DNA of 64,000 nt from Ottowia sp. oral taxon 894 (GTDB lineage: Bacteria > Pseudomonadota > Gammaproteobacteria > Burkholderiales > Burkholderiaceae_C): the NCBI RefSeq assembly GCF_001262075.1, contig NZ_CP012073.1:1426001-1490000 (forward strand). Reading direction: 5' to 3'. Of the stretch, positions 9,169 to 17,912 are shown piece by piece. Numbering within the stretch: position 1 is the first letter of the stretch; every line of letters begins with the position of its first letter. The notes under the pieces are model-generated. The model made no database searches. It was not told where the DNA came from and was given only the letters and a program-made list of their open reading frames with translations. A program made the position numbers and the translations under genes.

Positions 9169-9205
9169 GCCGCATCGGGCCACAAGCCCTGCGGCCCGGT
9201 GCGGC
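9169..9205 (+). other. Strong hairpin in the rtc leader
   Basis: GCCGCATCGGGCC (9169-9181) and GGCCCGGTGCGGC (9193-9205) form a 13-bp stem with one G-U pair and an 11-nt loop. It lies inside the predicted transcript between the sigma54 promoter and the tRNA-like pair. No U-run follows, so it is not a simple terminator. Confidence 0.65.
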
Positions 9206-9282
9206 GCCCGGTTCGCGAAGCGCCTTGCAGCGCAAAGCGGCCTGTAGGCGCGCCGTATGCCGCTGGTGATGGTGTTCGGGTT

Positions 9283-9357
9283 TTGCTGGTAGCTCAGTAT
9301 GGATAGAGCGCACTTTTTTCTAAGGTGAAGTCGCAGGTTCAAGTCCTGCCAGGCAAA
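9283..9357 (+). tRNA. tRNA-like element 1 (anticodon position UUC)
   Basis: It folds as a full cloverleaf: acceptor TTGCTGG/CAGGCAA (one mismatch, one G-U), D stem GCTC/GAGC, anticodon stem CACTT/AGGTG with 7-nt loop TTTTCTA (UUC at positions 34-36), 5-nt variable loop, and T arm GCAGG-TTCAAGT-CCTGC. Position 37 is U rather than a purine, no CCA is encoded, and the acceptor has a mismatch, so this may not be a translating tRNA. It lies inside the RtcR-controlled unit and ends directly against tRNA-like element 2. The fold is read directly; a role as a substrate, sensor or decoy of the RNA-repair system is inference. Confidence 0.7.
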
Positions 9358-9438
9358 TTGTTTGTGGCTCATTCGGTAGAGCAATGCACTGTGAATGCAT
9401 CGGTATATCCGTAGCGGGTTCGAGTCCCGCCAAACAAA
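9358..9438 (+). tRNA. tRNA-like element 2 (anticodon position GUG, long variable arm)
   Basis: It has a perfect 7-bp acceptor TTGTTTG/CAAACAA, D stem GCTC/GAGC, anticodon stem ATGCA/TGCAT with loop CTGTGAA (GUG, histidine), and T arm GCGGG-TTCGAGT-CCCGC. The variable region CGGTATATCCGTA forms its own CGG/CCG hairpin, unlike normal tRNA-His. There is no G before position 1, which histidyl-tRNA synthetase would need, and no encoded CCA. It follows element 1 with no spacer. The element is best called tRNA-like; its place in an rtcB unit suggests it is linked to RNA cleavage and repair. Confidence 0.75.
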
Positions 9439-9815
9439 ACCGCATTTCGCAAGGAATGCCCAAGTACCGGGGCCGCAAGGCCCCTCCCGCCGAGTGCGGC
9501 GCGGCCTCAAGGCCACGGCTGGCGTCAAGCCTGCCCGGCCTGCCAGCCGCGCCGCCCCTGTCCCGGCGGCCCCGCGCCAGCGCGCGCACCGGGGCCGCAG
9601 CGGGCGGCCAGCGGCGGGCCGCGCCAGAGAAAAGGCCGCCTTGGCAGGGCCTTGGCCTCAAAGCAGGCTCTCTGGGCGCCGCCCGCATCGCACGCCGCCC
9701 GTCTGCGCCCGGCTCACGCGCCGGCCCGCTGCCGGGGCAGGGTTCGGCAACCCTTTTTTGAAACAAACCGGTTCGGCGTGAATGACTTGCGCGAATCGCC
9801 ATAGGAGAAAAAAAC
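9439..9815 (+). other. GC-rich transcribed spacer before slipin
   Basis: This ~375-bp stretch is rich in short inverted repeats such as GGGGCCGCAAGGCCCC and has no codon-like structure; the open frames across it look like GC-driven artefacts. It probably forms the structured 5' leader of the slipin-rtcB message. The only clear signal is the AGGAG just before the slipin ATG. Confidence 0.4.
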
Positions 9816-10958
9816 ATGAAAACCTGGGGCTTCAAAACCATACGGGTCAAGAAAAACGAACGCGCCATGCTCCTGCGCAATGGCGACTTTGACCGCATGC
9901 TCATGCCAGGCAAGCACCGCATCACGGCCTGGGGCGACGAGCTGCGCGCCCAAGCCTTCAATCTGGAAGAAAGCGCCTTCACGCACTCTTTGAGCGACTA
10001 CCTGATGGCGCGCGAGCCGCAAGTGGTGGACGAGCACTTTGTGCGCGTGCAAACGGGCGAGGACGAAGTGGCCCTGCTCATTGAAGACGGCGTGCTGACC
10101 GCCATCATCCCGCCCGCCACGCGGCGTCTGTACTGGAAGGGCCTGCACGAAGTGCAAGCGCAAGTGCTGCCCGTGCCGCCCGATTTGCGCGTGCCCGCCG
10201 ACTTGCTGGCCCGCATACGCGCCGCCCGCGCTGCGGGCATGAACCGCTACGCGCCGCTCATGGCCGAAGTGCCGCAGTTTCACACCGGCTTGCTGTGGGT
10301 GGACGGGCAAATCCGCGAAACCCTGCCGCCCGGCGTGCATGGCTGGTGGCAACACGGGCACGCCGTGCGCGTGGACGTGGTGGACTTGCGCGCGCAAACC
10401 GCCGAAGTTGCCGGGCAAGACATCCTCACCCGCGACAAAGTCACGCTGCGCCTGAACCTCACCGCCGTCTGGCGCTACACCGACGCGCAAACCGCCTTCG
10501 GCCAGCATCCCAAGCCTGCCGATCACGTGTACCGCGAACTGCAATTTGCCTTGCGCGCCGCCGTCGGCCAGCGCACGCTGGACGCCCTGCTGGAAGACAA
10601 GGCCGCCATTGACGCCACCGTGCTCGCCCAGGTGCAGCCGCGCCTGGCTGGCAGCGGCATCGCGCTGGAGAGCGTGGGCGTGAAAGACATCATCTTGCCG
10701 GGCGACATGCGGACCATCCTTGCCCAGGTGGTGGAAGCCGAAAAGGCCGCCCAGGCCAACGTCATCCGCCGCCGCGAGGAAACCGCCGCCACCCGCTCGC
10801 TGCTCAACACCGCCAAGGTCATGGAAGGCAACCCCGTCGCCCTGCGCATGAAAGAGCTGGAAACGCTGGAGCGCGTGGCCGAACGCATCGACAAGATTTC
10901 CGTCGTCGGCGGGCTGGACCAGGTGCTCAGCGGGCTGGTCAAGCTCCGGCAGGACTGA
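9816..10958 (+). CDS. Slipin / SPFH-domain protein of the RNA-repair operon
   Basis: A 380-residue stomatin-like protein. It starts MKTWGFKTIRVKKNERAML and carries an SPFH/Band-7 core around DILTRDKVTLRLNLTAVWRY and GIALESVGVKDIILPGDMR, followed by a C-terminal helical region (VVEAEKAAQANVIRRREETA) typical of slipins. No N-terminal membrane segment is visible, so it is either cytosolic or peripherally attached. Slipins next to rtcB and rtcR are known in other bacteria, but their role in RNA repair is unclear. A good ribosome-binding site (AGGAG) precedes the ATG. It is the first protein gene after the tRNA-like pair. Confidence 0.85.
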   Translation: MKTWGFKTIRVKKNERAMLLRNGDFDRMLMPGKHRITAWGDELRAQAFNLEESAFTHSLSDYLMAREPQVVDEHFVRVQTGEDEVALLIEDGVLTAIIPPATRRLYWKGLHEVQAQVLPVPPDLRVPADLLARIRAARAAGMNRYAPLMAEVPQFHTGLLWVDGQIRETLPPGVHGWWQHGHAVRVDVVDLRAQTAEVAGQDILTRDKVTLRLNLTAVWRYTDAQTAFGQHPKPADHVYRELQFALRAAVGQRTLDALLEDKAAIDATVLAQVQPRLAGSGIALESVGVKDIILPGDMRTILAQVVEAEKAAQANVIRRREETAATRSLLNTAKVMEGNPVALRMKELETLERVAERIDKISVVGGLDQVLSGLVKLRQD

Positions 10959-11087
10959 AACGGCTGCCATCGCATGGAGGGCTGCCGCCGCGCGTCTTCA
11001 TGGGTTTTGCGGCCGATGAAGGCGCGAATTGAATTGATCTCTCAGGGGCGGCCCGCGCCGCCCCGTCTTCCCATCATCCTGGTCATC

Positions 11088-11576
11088 ATGAAAAACACCC
11101 CAAGCCGCAAGCAACTGCGCACCGAACAAAAGGCCGCGCGCAAGCAGCCCTGCGCGCAAAGGCTGCCAGCGGACGTCAGCCGCCTGGTCCCCGGCAACAG
11201 CTACGGCGCGGCTTGCAAGCAGTTTTATGAACCCGTTCCCTTCCGCTGCATGGACTGCGGCAAGGAAGAAATATGGACAGCCCGCCAGCAAAAGTGGTGG
11301 TACGAAGACTGCCAGGGCAGCATCTACAGCACCGCCACGCGCTGCCTGCCCTGCCGCATCGCCCGCCGCCAAAAGCTGGCCGAACAGCGCCAGCGCACGC
11401 AAGACGGCCTGGCCCGCAAAGCCGCCCGCACCTTTGACGTGCAAGCCTTCAAACAGGAAAAACAGCGCCGCGCCCAATTGCGGCGGCAGTGGCGCGCGCA
11501 GCAAAAGGCGCGACAAAAGGCGCTGGAAATTCCGGCTTCGGATGCACGCAGCTCACTGGCGGATCCGGCCAGTTGA
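11088..11576 (+). CDS. Zinc-ribbon protein of the RNA-repair operon
   Basis: A 162-residue basic protein. The centre has a zinc-ribbon module with CMDC and CLPC knuckles around KEEIWTARQQKWWYEDCQG, as in the probable zinc-ribbon (zf-trcl-like) family. The C-terminal third is a charged helix rich in Arg, Gln and Lys (KQEKQRRAQLRRQWRAQQKA), suggesting nucleic-acid binding. The ATG at 11088 is chosen because residues before it in the longer frame look non-coding. It lies 129 bp after slipin and 15 bp before rtcB, so it is co-transcribed. Its function is unknown; an RNA-binding accessory role is inferred. Confidence 0.75.
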   Translation: MKNTPSRKQLRTEQKAARKQPCAQRLPADVSRLVPGNSYGAACKQFYEPVPFRCMDCGKEEIWTARQQKWWYEDCQGSIYSTATRCLPCRIARRQKLAEQRQRTQDGLARKAARTFDVQAFKQEKQRRAQLRRQWRAQQKARQKALEIPASDARSSLADPAS

Positions 11577-11591
11577 TTAAAGGAATCAAAA

Positions 11592-12959
11592 ATGACAACG
11601 ACTGAAACCATGCCAAACGCCGCCGCGCCCGAAGAAGCGGCGCAAAAGCGGCTGGAGCGCCGCCTGGAGGCCGCGCGGGCCAGAAATGAAAAAGCCGCTG
11701 AAGAAATGCCGCCCGAAATCATTGAGGTGAATAACGAAAACGGGCATTACCTGCAAATGCAAATCGGCGGCGCTGCGCCCATCAAAATGTGGACCCGGGG
11801 CGTGCCGGTAGAAGAAGACGCGCGCCAGCAATTAAAAAATATCGCCAGCCTGCCCGTGGTATTCAAACACGTGGCGGTGATGCCGGATGTGCATCTGGGC
11901 ATCGGCGCCACGATTGGCACGGTGATTCCAACCATCAAAGCCATTATTCCGGCAGCGGTGGGCGTGGATATTGGCTGCGGCATGATGGCCTGCAAAACCA
12001 CGCTGACGGCCAGCGATTTGCCCGACGATCTGGGGCCGCTGCGCAGCGCCATTGAAAAAGCGGTGCCGCACGGCATGACGCCCAAGAAATATGGCCGCGA
12101 CAAAGGCGGCTGGGAAACGCCGCCCGCTGAAACAGACGCGGCCTGGACCCGTTTGGCCGATGAATTCAGGCAATTGTGCGAATTACACCCGCGCCTGGAA
12201 AAGACGAATAATTACAAACACCTGGGCACGCTGGGCACGGGCAACCATTTCATTGAAATTTGCCTGGATGAAAATCAGGCCGTGTGGATCATGCTGCATT
12301 CCGGCTCGCGCGGCGTGGGCAATGCCATCGGCACGCATTTCATTGAATTGGCGAAACAAGATGCGCGATTGCACCAGCAAAATCTGCCGGATGAAAACCT
12401 GGCCTATTTTGAAGAAGGCGCGCGGTATTTCGGTGAATATGTGAAAGCCGTGGACTGGGCGCAGAAATTCGCCGCCGCCAACCGCGAAGTGATGATGACG
12501 CGCGTGATTAACGCTATGCGAAAAGTCATTGCCAAGCCATTTGAAACGCATGTGGAAGCGGTGAATTGCCACCATAACTACGTGCAGCGCGAAACGCATT
12601 TTGGCCAGGCGGTTTTTGTCACGCGCAAGGGCGCGGTCAGCGCCGAAAAGGGGCGGCTGGGCATCATTCCCGGCAGCATGGGCGCCAAAAGCTACATCGT
12701 GCGCGGCAAGGGGCACCCCGACAGCTTCAACAGTTGCAGCCACGGCGCAGGCCGCACCATGAGCCGCACCCAGGCGAAAAAACTGTTCACGGAGGCCGAC
12801 CAAATCAGGGCGACCGAAGGCGTGGAATGCCGCAAGGACGCAGGCGTGATTGACGAAATTCCAATGGCCTACAAGGACATAGACGCCGTAATGGCCGCCC
12901 AGGCCGATTTGGTGGACGTGCTGCACACGCTCAAGCAGGTGGTGTGCGTGAAGGGGTGA
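11592..12959 (+). CDS. rtcB: RNA-splicing ligase RtcB
   Basis: RtcB joins RNA 2',3'-cyclic phosphate (or 3'-phosphate) ends to 5'-OH ends using GTP and Mn2+. The 455-residue protein contains MPDVHLGIGATIG, the metal-binding VGVDIGCGMM, the NCHHNYV metal/substrate motif and SCSHGAGRTMSR, which carries the histidine guanylylated during catalysis. It has an N-terminal extension of ~45 charged residues (KRLERRLEAARARNEK) before the core. It closes the sigma54/RtcR-controlled unit. The cyclase gene rtcA is absent here, so ligation would rely on ends that are already cyclic or 3'-phosphate. Confidence 0.96.
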   Translation: MTTTETMPNAAAPEEAAQKRLERRLEAARARNEKAAEEMPPEIIEVNNENGHYLQMQIGGAAPIKMWTRGVPVEEDARQQLKNIASLPVVFKHVAVMPDVHLGIGATIGTVIPTIKAIIPAAVGVDIGCGMMACKTTLTASDLPDDLGPLRSAIEKAVPHGMTPKKYGRDKGGWETPPAETDAAWTRLADEFRQLCELHPRLEKTNNYKHLGTLGTGNHFIEICLDENQAVWIMLHSGSRGVGNAIGTHFIELAKQDARLHQQNLPDENLAYFEEGARYFGEYVKAVDWAQKFAAANREVMMTRVINAMRKVIAKPFETHVEAVNCHHNYVQRETHFGQAVFVTRKGAVSAEKGRLGIIPGSMGAKSYIVRGKGHPDSFNSCSHGAGRTMSRTQAKKLFTEADQIRATEGVECRKDAGVIDEIPMAYKDIDAVMAAQADLVDVLHTLKQVVCVKG

Positions 12960-13009
12960 AGCAGAGCAAAACGCCTTCGGCCAAGCCGGGACTGATGCAA
13001 CACATGAAT

Positions 13010-13096
13010 ATTGCTCCTTTATTCATAGCATGATGTCTTAGTGGGAAAAGCGCAGGATGGTTTTTTGAAATCATTGAATTTGCTCCTCTTTTTTAA
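13010..13096 (+). repeat. R1 intergenic repeat, copy d
   Basis: TTGCTCCTTTATTCATAGC, then ATGATGTCTTAGTG (core with one change) and GAATTTGCTCCTCTTTTTT. It lies after rtcB. Confidence 0.8.
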
Positions 13097-13221
13097 GACT
13101 GCCGTTGGGCAAGGCGGCTCGGAGTTCACCTCATTTAGCCAATGCGCCGCTTGCACATCAAAAAGGCCGGGGCGCGCCTGATGGCGCGCCCCGGCCTGAG
13201 CAAAGGAGCAGAAACGGGCGT

Positions 13222-13569
13222 TTATTTCGGCCCAAGGGCGCCTGAAGCCGCGCCCTTGGCGGCGTTCGAAGCGGCGTCCTTGGTTGCCTGCCGGCCGTCC
13301 TGTCCTGTCACCGCAGGCATTTGCGCCTGTTCGGCTGCCGTGGCAGCGGGCTGAGTGGCGGAGTGAGTGGCAGATTGGGCGGCTGAAGGCTGCGCCGTGG
13401 TTTTGGCGGCCTCATGCGCCTGTGGTCCTGCAACGGCTGAAGGCGTAGGCGCATTGGCCTGCTGATCCACGGGCTTGATGCCCGTGCCGGCGGCATGGGC
13501 CATGCCCCAGCTCATTGCCGTGGTCAGCAGCACAACGGCAGAAGAAGCGTAGATGGAACGTTTGGTCAT
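13222..13569 (-). CDS. Small secreted Ala/Thr/Gln-rich protein
   Basis: A 115-residue protein starting MTKRSIYASSAVVLLTT, with a clear Sec signal peptide cleaved near AHAAG. The mature part is low-complexity: Ala, Gln, Thr, Ser and Pro with short repeats (AAQSATHSATQPAAT). AAAGG lies ~10 nt before the ATG, supporting this start over the longer upstream frame. No family is recognised and no Cys is present, so it may be an unstructured periplasmic or surface protein. It is convergent with rtcB and divergent from infA. Confidence 0.55.
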   Translation of the reverse strand: MTKRSIYASSAVVLLTTAMSWGMAHAAGTGIKPVDQQANAPTPSAVAGPQAHEAAKTTAQPSAAQSATHSATQPAATAAEQAQMPAVTGQDGRQATKDAASNAAKGAASGALGPK

Positions 13570-13796
13570 GGAAGAACCTTTCATCGAGTTGAAGGGGAGT
13601 TGCAGTGTGTCCGCCATCGCCGTTACACACCACCTCTGGCCTGTTGGGCTTGTGTCAGGGTGCAAGCTGGCCCGCGCCGCGCGCTGCCGCCTTCCGGCAG
13701 CAGGGGCTTCCACTAAAATGGCCGGTTGCTTTACCACACATATTCGGCCCCGGACTGCCTGGCCGCCGGGCGCCGCCGAAGGAGAAATTCACCCTC

Positions 13797-14060
13797 ATGG
13801 CAAAAGAAGAACTGATCGAGATGCAAGGCGTCGTCAATGAAGTGCTGCCTGACTCGCGCTACCGCGTCACCCTCGACAACGGCCACCAGCTCGTTGCCTA
13901 CTCGGCAGGCAAGATGAAGAAGAACCACATCCGCATCCTGGCGGGCGACCGCGTCACGCTGGAGCTTTCGCCGTATGACTTGAGCAAGGGCCGCATCAGC
14001 TTCCGCCACCTCAACCGTGCGCCCGGCAGCGCCACGCCGCCCGCTCGCAGCGCGCGCTGA
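13797..14060 (+). CDS. infA: Translation initiation factor IF-1
   Basis: IF-1 occupies the 30S A site during initiation. The 87-residue protein is a single OB-fold ([20 protein letters not shown], then [30 protein letters not shown]) plus a C-terminal tail of ~15 residues that the ~72-residue E. coli form lacks. Such extended infA copies are common in betaproteobacteria. AAGGAG precedes the ATG by ~12 nt. It sits apart from the ribosomal-protein operons, as expected for the stand-alone copy. Confidence 0.92.
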   Translation: MAKEELIEMQGVVNEVLPDSRYRVTLDNGHQLVAYSAGKMKKNHIRILAGDRVTLELSPYDLSKGRISFRHLNRAPGSATPPARSAR

Positions 14061-14267
14061 AAACCCGCTTTTCCCGCCGCTTCAACAGCCCTTTTTTCTG
14101 CCCGCGCCTGCGCCTTGCAGGGGCGGGCAGCGTCGTTTCCGGGGCTGGCGTATTCAATATTCGCGCGTCCATCCAGCCGCTTGTTCACGCGCTTCTTGGC
14201 TGCGCGCGGCGTGCAGTTGGGCGCTTGGCCGCCTGACTGCTTTGGGGCTGCCCATGAAGGCGCCTGT

Positions 14268-14828
14268 TTATTGCCCGGCTTGCTGGCCGCTGGCGGGCAG
14301 TTGAATGGCGGCAATGCGCTCCAGCGCCTGCTGCACTACGTCGCTTTGCATGCTTTGGTAGAGCATTTCGGCTTCGGCTTCCTTGGACAAGGCGGCGCTT
14401 TCGCTGTAGCTCTGGTCGATTTCGCGCAGGATTTCGGCGTCAGGCAGCGCCACGTGGCCTGCCGGGGTGACGAGGCGAAAGCCAAAGCGCACGCGCAGTT
14501 GGTATTCACGCACTTGCCCCGCCGCGTTCAGGCCGACCACGCTGCGCTCGCGGCTGTCTTGCAGGGCTTGCAGGATGACTTGTGCCCGGTTTTTTTCAGC
14601 GGCGTCGGTGATGACTTGCAGGCCCGCGCTGGCAAGCTGGCGCTTGAGTTCCGCGCCCAGGGTGGAGCTGGCGGGCATGTCCACGTAAATGGAGCGGAAG
14701 GCAAATTCAGGCGGGCGGCGCAGGTGAAAGCCGCAGGCCGTCAGCCAGGGCGCGGTGCTGGCAGCAAGGGCGGCCAGGCTGGCGGTGAGCAAAAGGCGGC
14801 GGCAAGGCATGGCGGGCGCTTTCGTCAT
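14268..14828 (-). CDS. lptE: LPS-assembly lipoprotein LptE
   Basis: LptE is the outer-membrane lipoprotein that plugs the LptD barrel for LPS insertion. The 186-residue protein has a signal peptide with lipobox LTAC-GF (Cys near residue 32), then the conserved GFHLRRPPEFAFRSIYV start of the mature form and a C-terminal helix. It lies 169 bp downstream of leuS on the same strand, the usual leuS-lptE order. holA, which normally follows lptE in this lineage, is missing; infA on the other strand comes next. Confidence 0.92.
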   Translation of the reverse strand: MTKAPAMPCRRLLLTASLAALAASTAPWLTACGFHLRRPPEFAFRSIYVDMPASSTLGAELKRQLASAGLQVITDAAEKNRAQVILQALQDSRERSVVGLNAAGQVREYQLRVRFGFRLVTPAGHVALPDAEILREIDQSYSESAALSKEAEAEMLYQSMQSDVVQQALERIAAIQLPASGQQAGQ

Positions 14829-14856
14829 GGTTCAGAAAGAAGGGGCACAGGCGGCA

Positions 14857-14940
14857 TAAAAGAGGAGCAAATTTGATGGGGCTGAAATGCCGCTTCGCGC
14901 AGATTCCACTAGGACGTCTTGCTATGAATAAAGAAGCAAA
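14857..14940 (-). repeat. R1 intergenic repeat, copy e
   Basis: Reverse orientation: GAGGAGCAAATTTGATGGGG, then TTCCACTAGGACGTCTTGCTATGAATAAAG. It lies between leuS and lptE, so it is probably transcribed with them. Confidence 0.8.
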
Positions 14941-14996
14941 TCAAGCGCAAGGAGAGGGGCGCAAGCGCCCCCTTCACAGCCGCACGGCCGTGCCGC

Positions 14997-17819
14997 TCAC
15001 AGCACCACATTGACCAGCCGCCCCGGCACGACGATGAACTTTTTGGGCGTGGCGTTCGCGCCAGCGAATTTGATGAAGGCTTCGCTGGCCAGCGCGGCCT
15101 GTTCAATCTCGGCCTTGCTGGCGTTGGCGGGCACGGTGAAGCGGCCGCGCAGCTTGCCGCCCACTTGCAGCATCAGCTCGATTTCGTCGCGCTCCAGCGC
15201 CTGGGCGTCGGGGCTGGGCCAGGGCGCGTCGATCAGATCGCCCATGAGCGCCTCGTAGCCCAGCTCGCGCCACAGGGCGTGGGTGATGTGCGGGGTGGCC
15301 GGGTAGAGCACGCGCAGCAGGATGCCGAAGGCTTCGCCCAGGGCGAAGGTGTCGCCTTCGCTGGCCGCGCCATCGCCGTCGCCCTTGAAGGCTTCGATGG
15401 CGTTGAGCATCTTCATCGCGCCGGAGACCACGGTGTTGAATTGCAGGCGCTGGTAGTCGTAGTCCACCTGGCCGAGCACGGTGTGGATTTCGTGCCGCAG
15501 CGCCCGGGCTGCCTTGCCCAAAGCGGCGGGGGCGCTTGGCTTGCCCGCTTGCGCCAGTTGCGGCAGGGCAGACAGGCGCAGGCCGCAGGCCCACAGGCGG
15601 CGCAAAAAGCGGTGGCTGCCTTCCACGGCGGTGTCGTTCCACTCCAGCGTGGCCTCGGGCGGCGCGGTGAACATGGTGTAAAGGCGCGCGGTATCGGCCC
15701 CGTATTGCTCGATGAGCGTTTGCGGATCGACGCCGTTGTTTTTGGATTTGGACATGGTGCCCACGCCTTCGTAGTCGATGGGCGTGCCGGCGGGCAGCTC
15801 GCCGTCGGCGCTGGCCACGGGCTTGATCAGTTTGGCGGCCACTTGCTTGCCGCTGGCGTCCAGCACCGGCTCCACGTCAGCGGGCCAGAAGTATTCCTTG
15901 CCGCCCTTGGCGGTGCGGCGGCTGTAGATGTGGTTGAGCACCATGCCTTGCGTGAGCAGGCGGGTGAAAGGCTCGTCGATGCGGATCAGCCCCAGATCGC
16001 GCATGGCTTTGGTCCAAAAGCGCGCGTAGAGCAGGTGCAAGATGGCGTGCTCGATGCCGCCGATGTACTGGTCCATCGGCATCCAGTGCGCCGCGCCGCT
16101 GCCCACCATTTTTTCGTCATCGTGCGCATCGCAGTAGCGCATGAAGTACCACGATGAGTCCACAAAGGTGTCCATCGTGTCCGTCTCGCGCCGGCCCGGG
16201 CCGCCGCATTGGGGGCAGCGCACGCCCGCCTGGAAGGCGGCGCTTTTGGCCAGCGGGTTGCCGCTGCCGTCGGGCACCAGGTCTTGCGGCAGCAGCACGG
16301 GCAGGTCTTTTTCGGGCACGGGCTGCGGGCCGCAGCTTTCGCAGTGGATGATGGGAATGGGCGTGCCCCAGTAGCGCTGGCGGCTGATGCCCCAGTCGCG
16401 CAGGCGCCAGGTGGTGCGTTTTTCGCCCAGGCCCTTTTCGGCCAGCAGCGCGGCCGCCTTGTCCACGGCCTGCTGGTAGGGCAGGCCGTCCAGCGGGCCG
16501 CTGTTGATGCACACGCCTTGCTTGTCGGCGTAGTCCGGCAGCCACTCCTGGGCTTCGGCGTGGCGCAGCAAGGCGGCCTCATAGGTTTCGCGGGTGAGTT
16601 CGTCCAGCGGCTGGGCCTGGTCTTCCAGCGCCCGCATGTAGTTCATCTCCACGGCGGAGAGGATGACTTTTTTGATGTCGATGCCGTACTTTTGCGCAAA
16701 GGCAAAGTCGCGCTCGTCATGCGCGGGCACGCCCATCACCGCGCCGTCGCCATAGCTCATGAGCACGTAGTTGCCCACCCACACTTCCACCCATTCGCCC
16801 GTGAGCGGGTGGCTGACGTGAAAGCCCGTGCGCACGCCCTCTTTTTCCTTGAGCGCCAGCTCGGCCTCGGTGGTGCCGCCCTGCTGGCACTTTTCGATGA
16901 AGGCGGCCACTTCCGGGCGAAAGCGCGCGATGAGCGCCGCCAGCGGGTGCTCGGCCGCAACCGCCACAAAGGTCACGCCCATGAGGGTGTCGGCGCGGGT
17001 GGTGAACACATACAGCGGCCCGCGCGGCGGCTGCTCGCCCGCTGGCAGCGCGGGCGGCTGGCCGTCGCGCCAGGCGGCAGCGTCGTTCCAGTCGAAGGGA
17101 AAGCCAAAGCGCAGGCCCTCGCTCTTGCCAATCCAGTTTTCCTGCATCAGCCGCACGCGCTCGGGCCAGCCGGTGAGCGTGGCCTTGGGGTTGTCCACCT
17201 GCACATGGTCCAGCAGCTCTTGCGCGTAATCGGTGATCTTCAGGTAGTAGCCCGGAATTTCGCGCTTTTCCACCAGCGCGCCGGTGCGCCAGCCGCGCCC
17301 GTCAATCACTTGCTCGTTGGCCAGCACGGTCTGATCCACCGGATCCCAGTTCACCACCTGCGTCTTGCGGTAGGCGATGCCTTTTTCCAGCATCTTCAGA
17401 AACAGCCACTGGTTCCACTTGTAGTAGCTGGCGTCGCACGTGGCGAACTCGCGGCTCCAGTCAATGGCCAGGCCCATCGCCTGCATCTGGCCCTTCATGT
17501 AGGCGATGTTGTCGTAAGTCCACTTCGCGGGCGGCACGCCGTGCTTGATGGCGGCGTTTTCGGCAGGCAGGCCAAAGGCGTCCCAGCCCATGGGCATGAG
17601 CACGTTAAAGCCCTTCATGCGCAGGCTGCGCGTGATCATGTCGTTGATGGTGTAGTTGCGCACATGCCCCATGTGCAGCTTGCCGCTGGGGTAAGGCAGC
17701 ATGGAGCAGGCGTAGTACTTGGGGCGGCGGCTGTCTTCGCGCACACGCCAGGCCTGGCTGGCCTGCCAGTGCGCCTGGGCGGCCTTTTCAATCTGAGAGG
17801 GGTCGTAACGGTCTTGCAT
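14997..17819 (-). CDS. leuS: Leucyl-tRNA synthetase
   Basis: LeuRS charges tRNA-Leu. The 940-residue class I synthetase has HMGH within [16 protein letters not shown], the [12 protein letters not shown] block, a CP1 editing domain with GVPAHDERD, and the KMSKS loop as [12 protein letters not shown]. It is longer than the ~860-880 residues usual for bacteria, with extra segments such as [18 protein letters not shown] and [21 protein letters not shown], the latter carrying a possible zinc CPQC. An R2 repeat lies just upstream of the ATG. Confidence 0.97.
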   Translation of the reverse strand: MQDRYDPSQIEKAAQAHWQASQAWRVREDSRRPKYYACSMLPYPSGKLHMGHVRNYTINDMITRSLRMKGFNVLMPMGWDAFGLPAENAAIKHGVPPAKWTYDNIAYMKGQMQAMGLAIDWSREFATCDASYYKWNQWLFLKMLEKGIAYRKTQVVNWDPVDQTVLANEQVIDGRGWRTGALVEKREIPGYYLKITDYAQELLDHVQVDNPKATLTGWPERVRLMQENWIGKSEGLRFGFPFDWNDAAAWRDGQPPALPAGEQPPRGPLYVFTTRADTLMGVTFVAVAAEHPLAALIARFRPEVAAFIEKCQQGGTTEAELALKEKEGVRTGFHVSHPLTGEWVEVWVGNYVLMSYGDGAVMGVPAHDERDFAFAQKYGIDIKKVILSAVEMNYMRALEDQAQPLDELTRETYEAALLRHAEAQEWLPDYADKQGVCINSGPLDGLPYQQAVDKAAALLAEKGLGEKRTTWRLRDWGISRQRYWGTPIPIIHCESCGPQPVPEKDLPVLLPQDLVPDGSGNPLAKSAAFQAGVRCPQCGGPGRRETDTMDTFVDSSWYFMRYCDAHDDEKMVGSGAAHWMPMDQYIGGIEHAILHLLYARFWTKAMRDLGLIRIDEPFTRLLTQGMVLNHIYSRRTAKGGKEYFWPADVEPVLDASGKQVAAKLIKPVASADGELPAGTPIDYEGVGTMSKSKNNGVDPQTLIEQYGADTARLYTMFTAPPEATLEWNDTAVEGSHRFLRRLWACGLRLSALPQLAQAGKPSAPAALGKAARALRHEIHTVLGQVDYDYQRLQFNTVVSGAMKMLNAIEAFKGDGDGAASEGDTFALGEAFGILLRVLYPATPHITHALWRELGYEALMGDLIDAPWPSPDAQALERDEIELMLQVGGKLRGRFTVPANASKAEIEQAALASEAFIKFAGANATPKKFIVVPGRLVNVVL

Positions 17820-17847
17820 GATGGGGCGCGATTGTAGGAGCGAGGGC

Positions 17848-17912
17848 TTTTTGCTATCAGAAAAATAGCTGCCCGCGCCCGTTTCACGGGGACTTCAGGC
17901 CGATTTGGCTCT
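17848..17912 (-). repeat. R2 hairpin repeat, copy 1 (upstream of leuS)
   Basis: Contains the palindromic GCTATCAGAAAAATAGC hairpin, GCCCGCGCCCGTTTCACGGG and GACTTCAGG. The same modules recur at 34559, 45531, 53691 and 59198. Read on the minus strand it points toward leuS. Confidence 0.6.

Noticed and set aside
9384-9781. Overlapping plus-strand frames across the tRNA-like elements and the spacer before slipin
   Set aside because: They start inside the tRNA-like RNA, have no ribosome-binding site and look like GC-driven open frames.
14097-14129. Terminator between infA and lptE
   Set aside because: CTGCCCGC/GCGGGCAG forms a stem but neither strand has a U-run after it, so it is not listed as a terminator.
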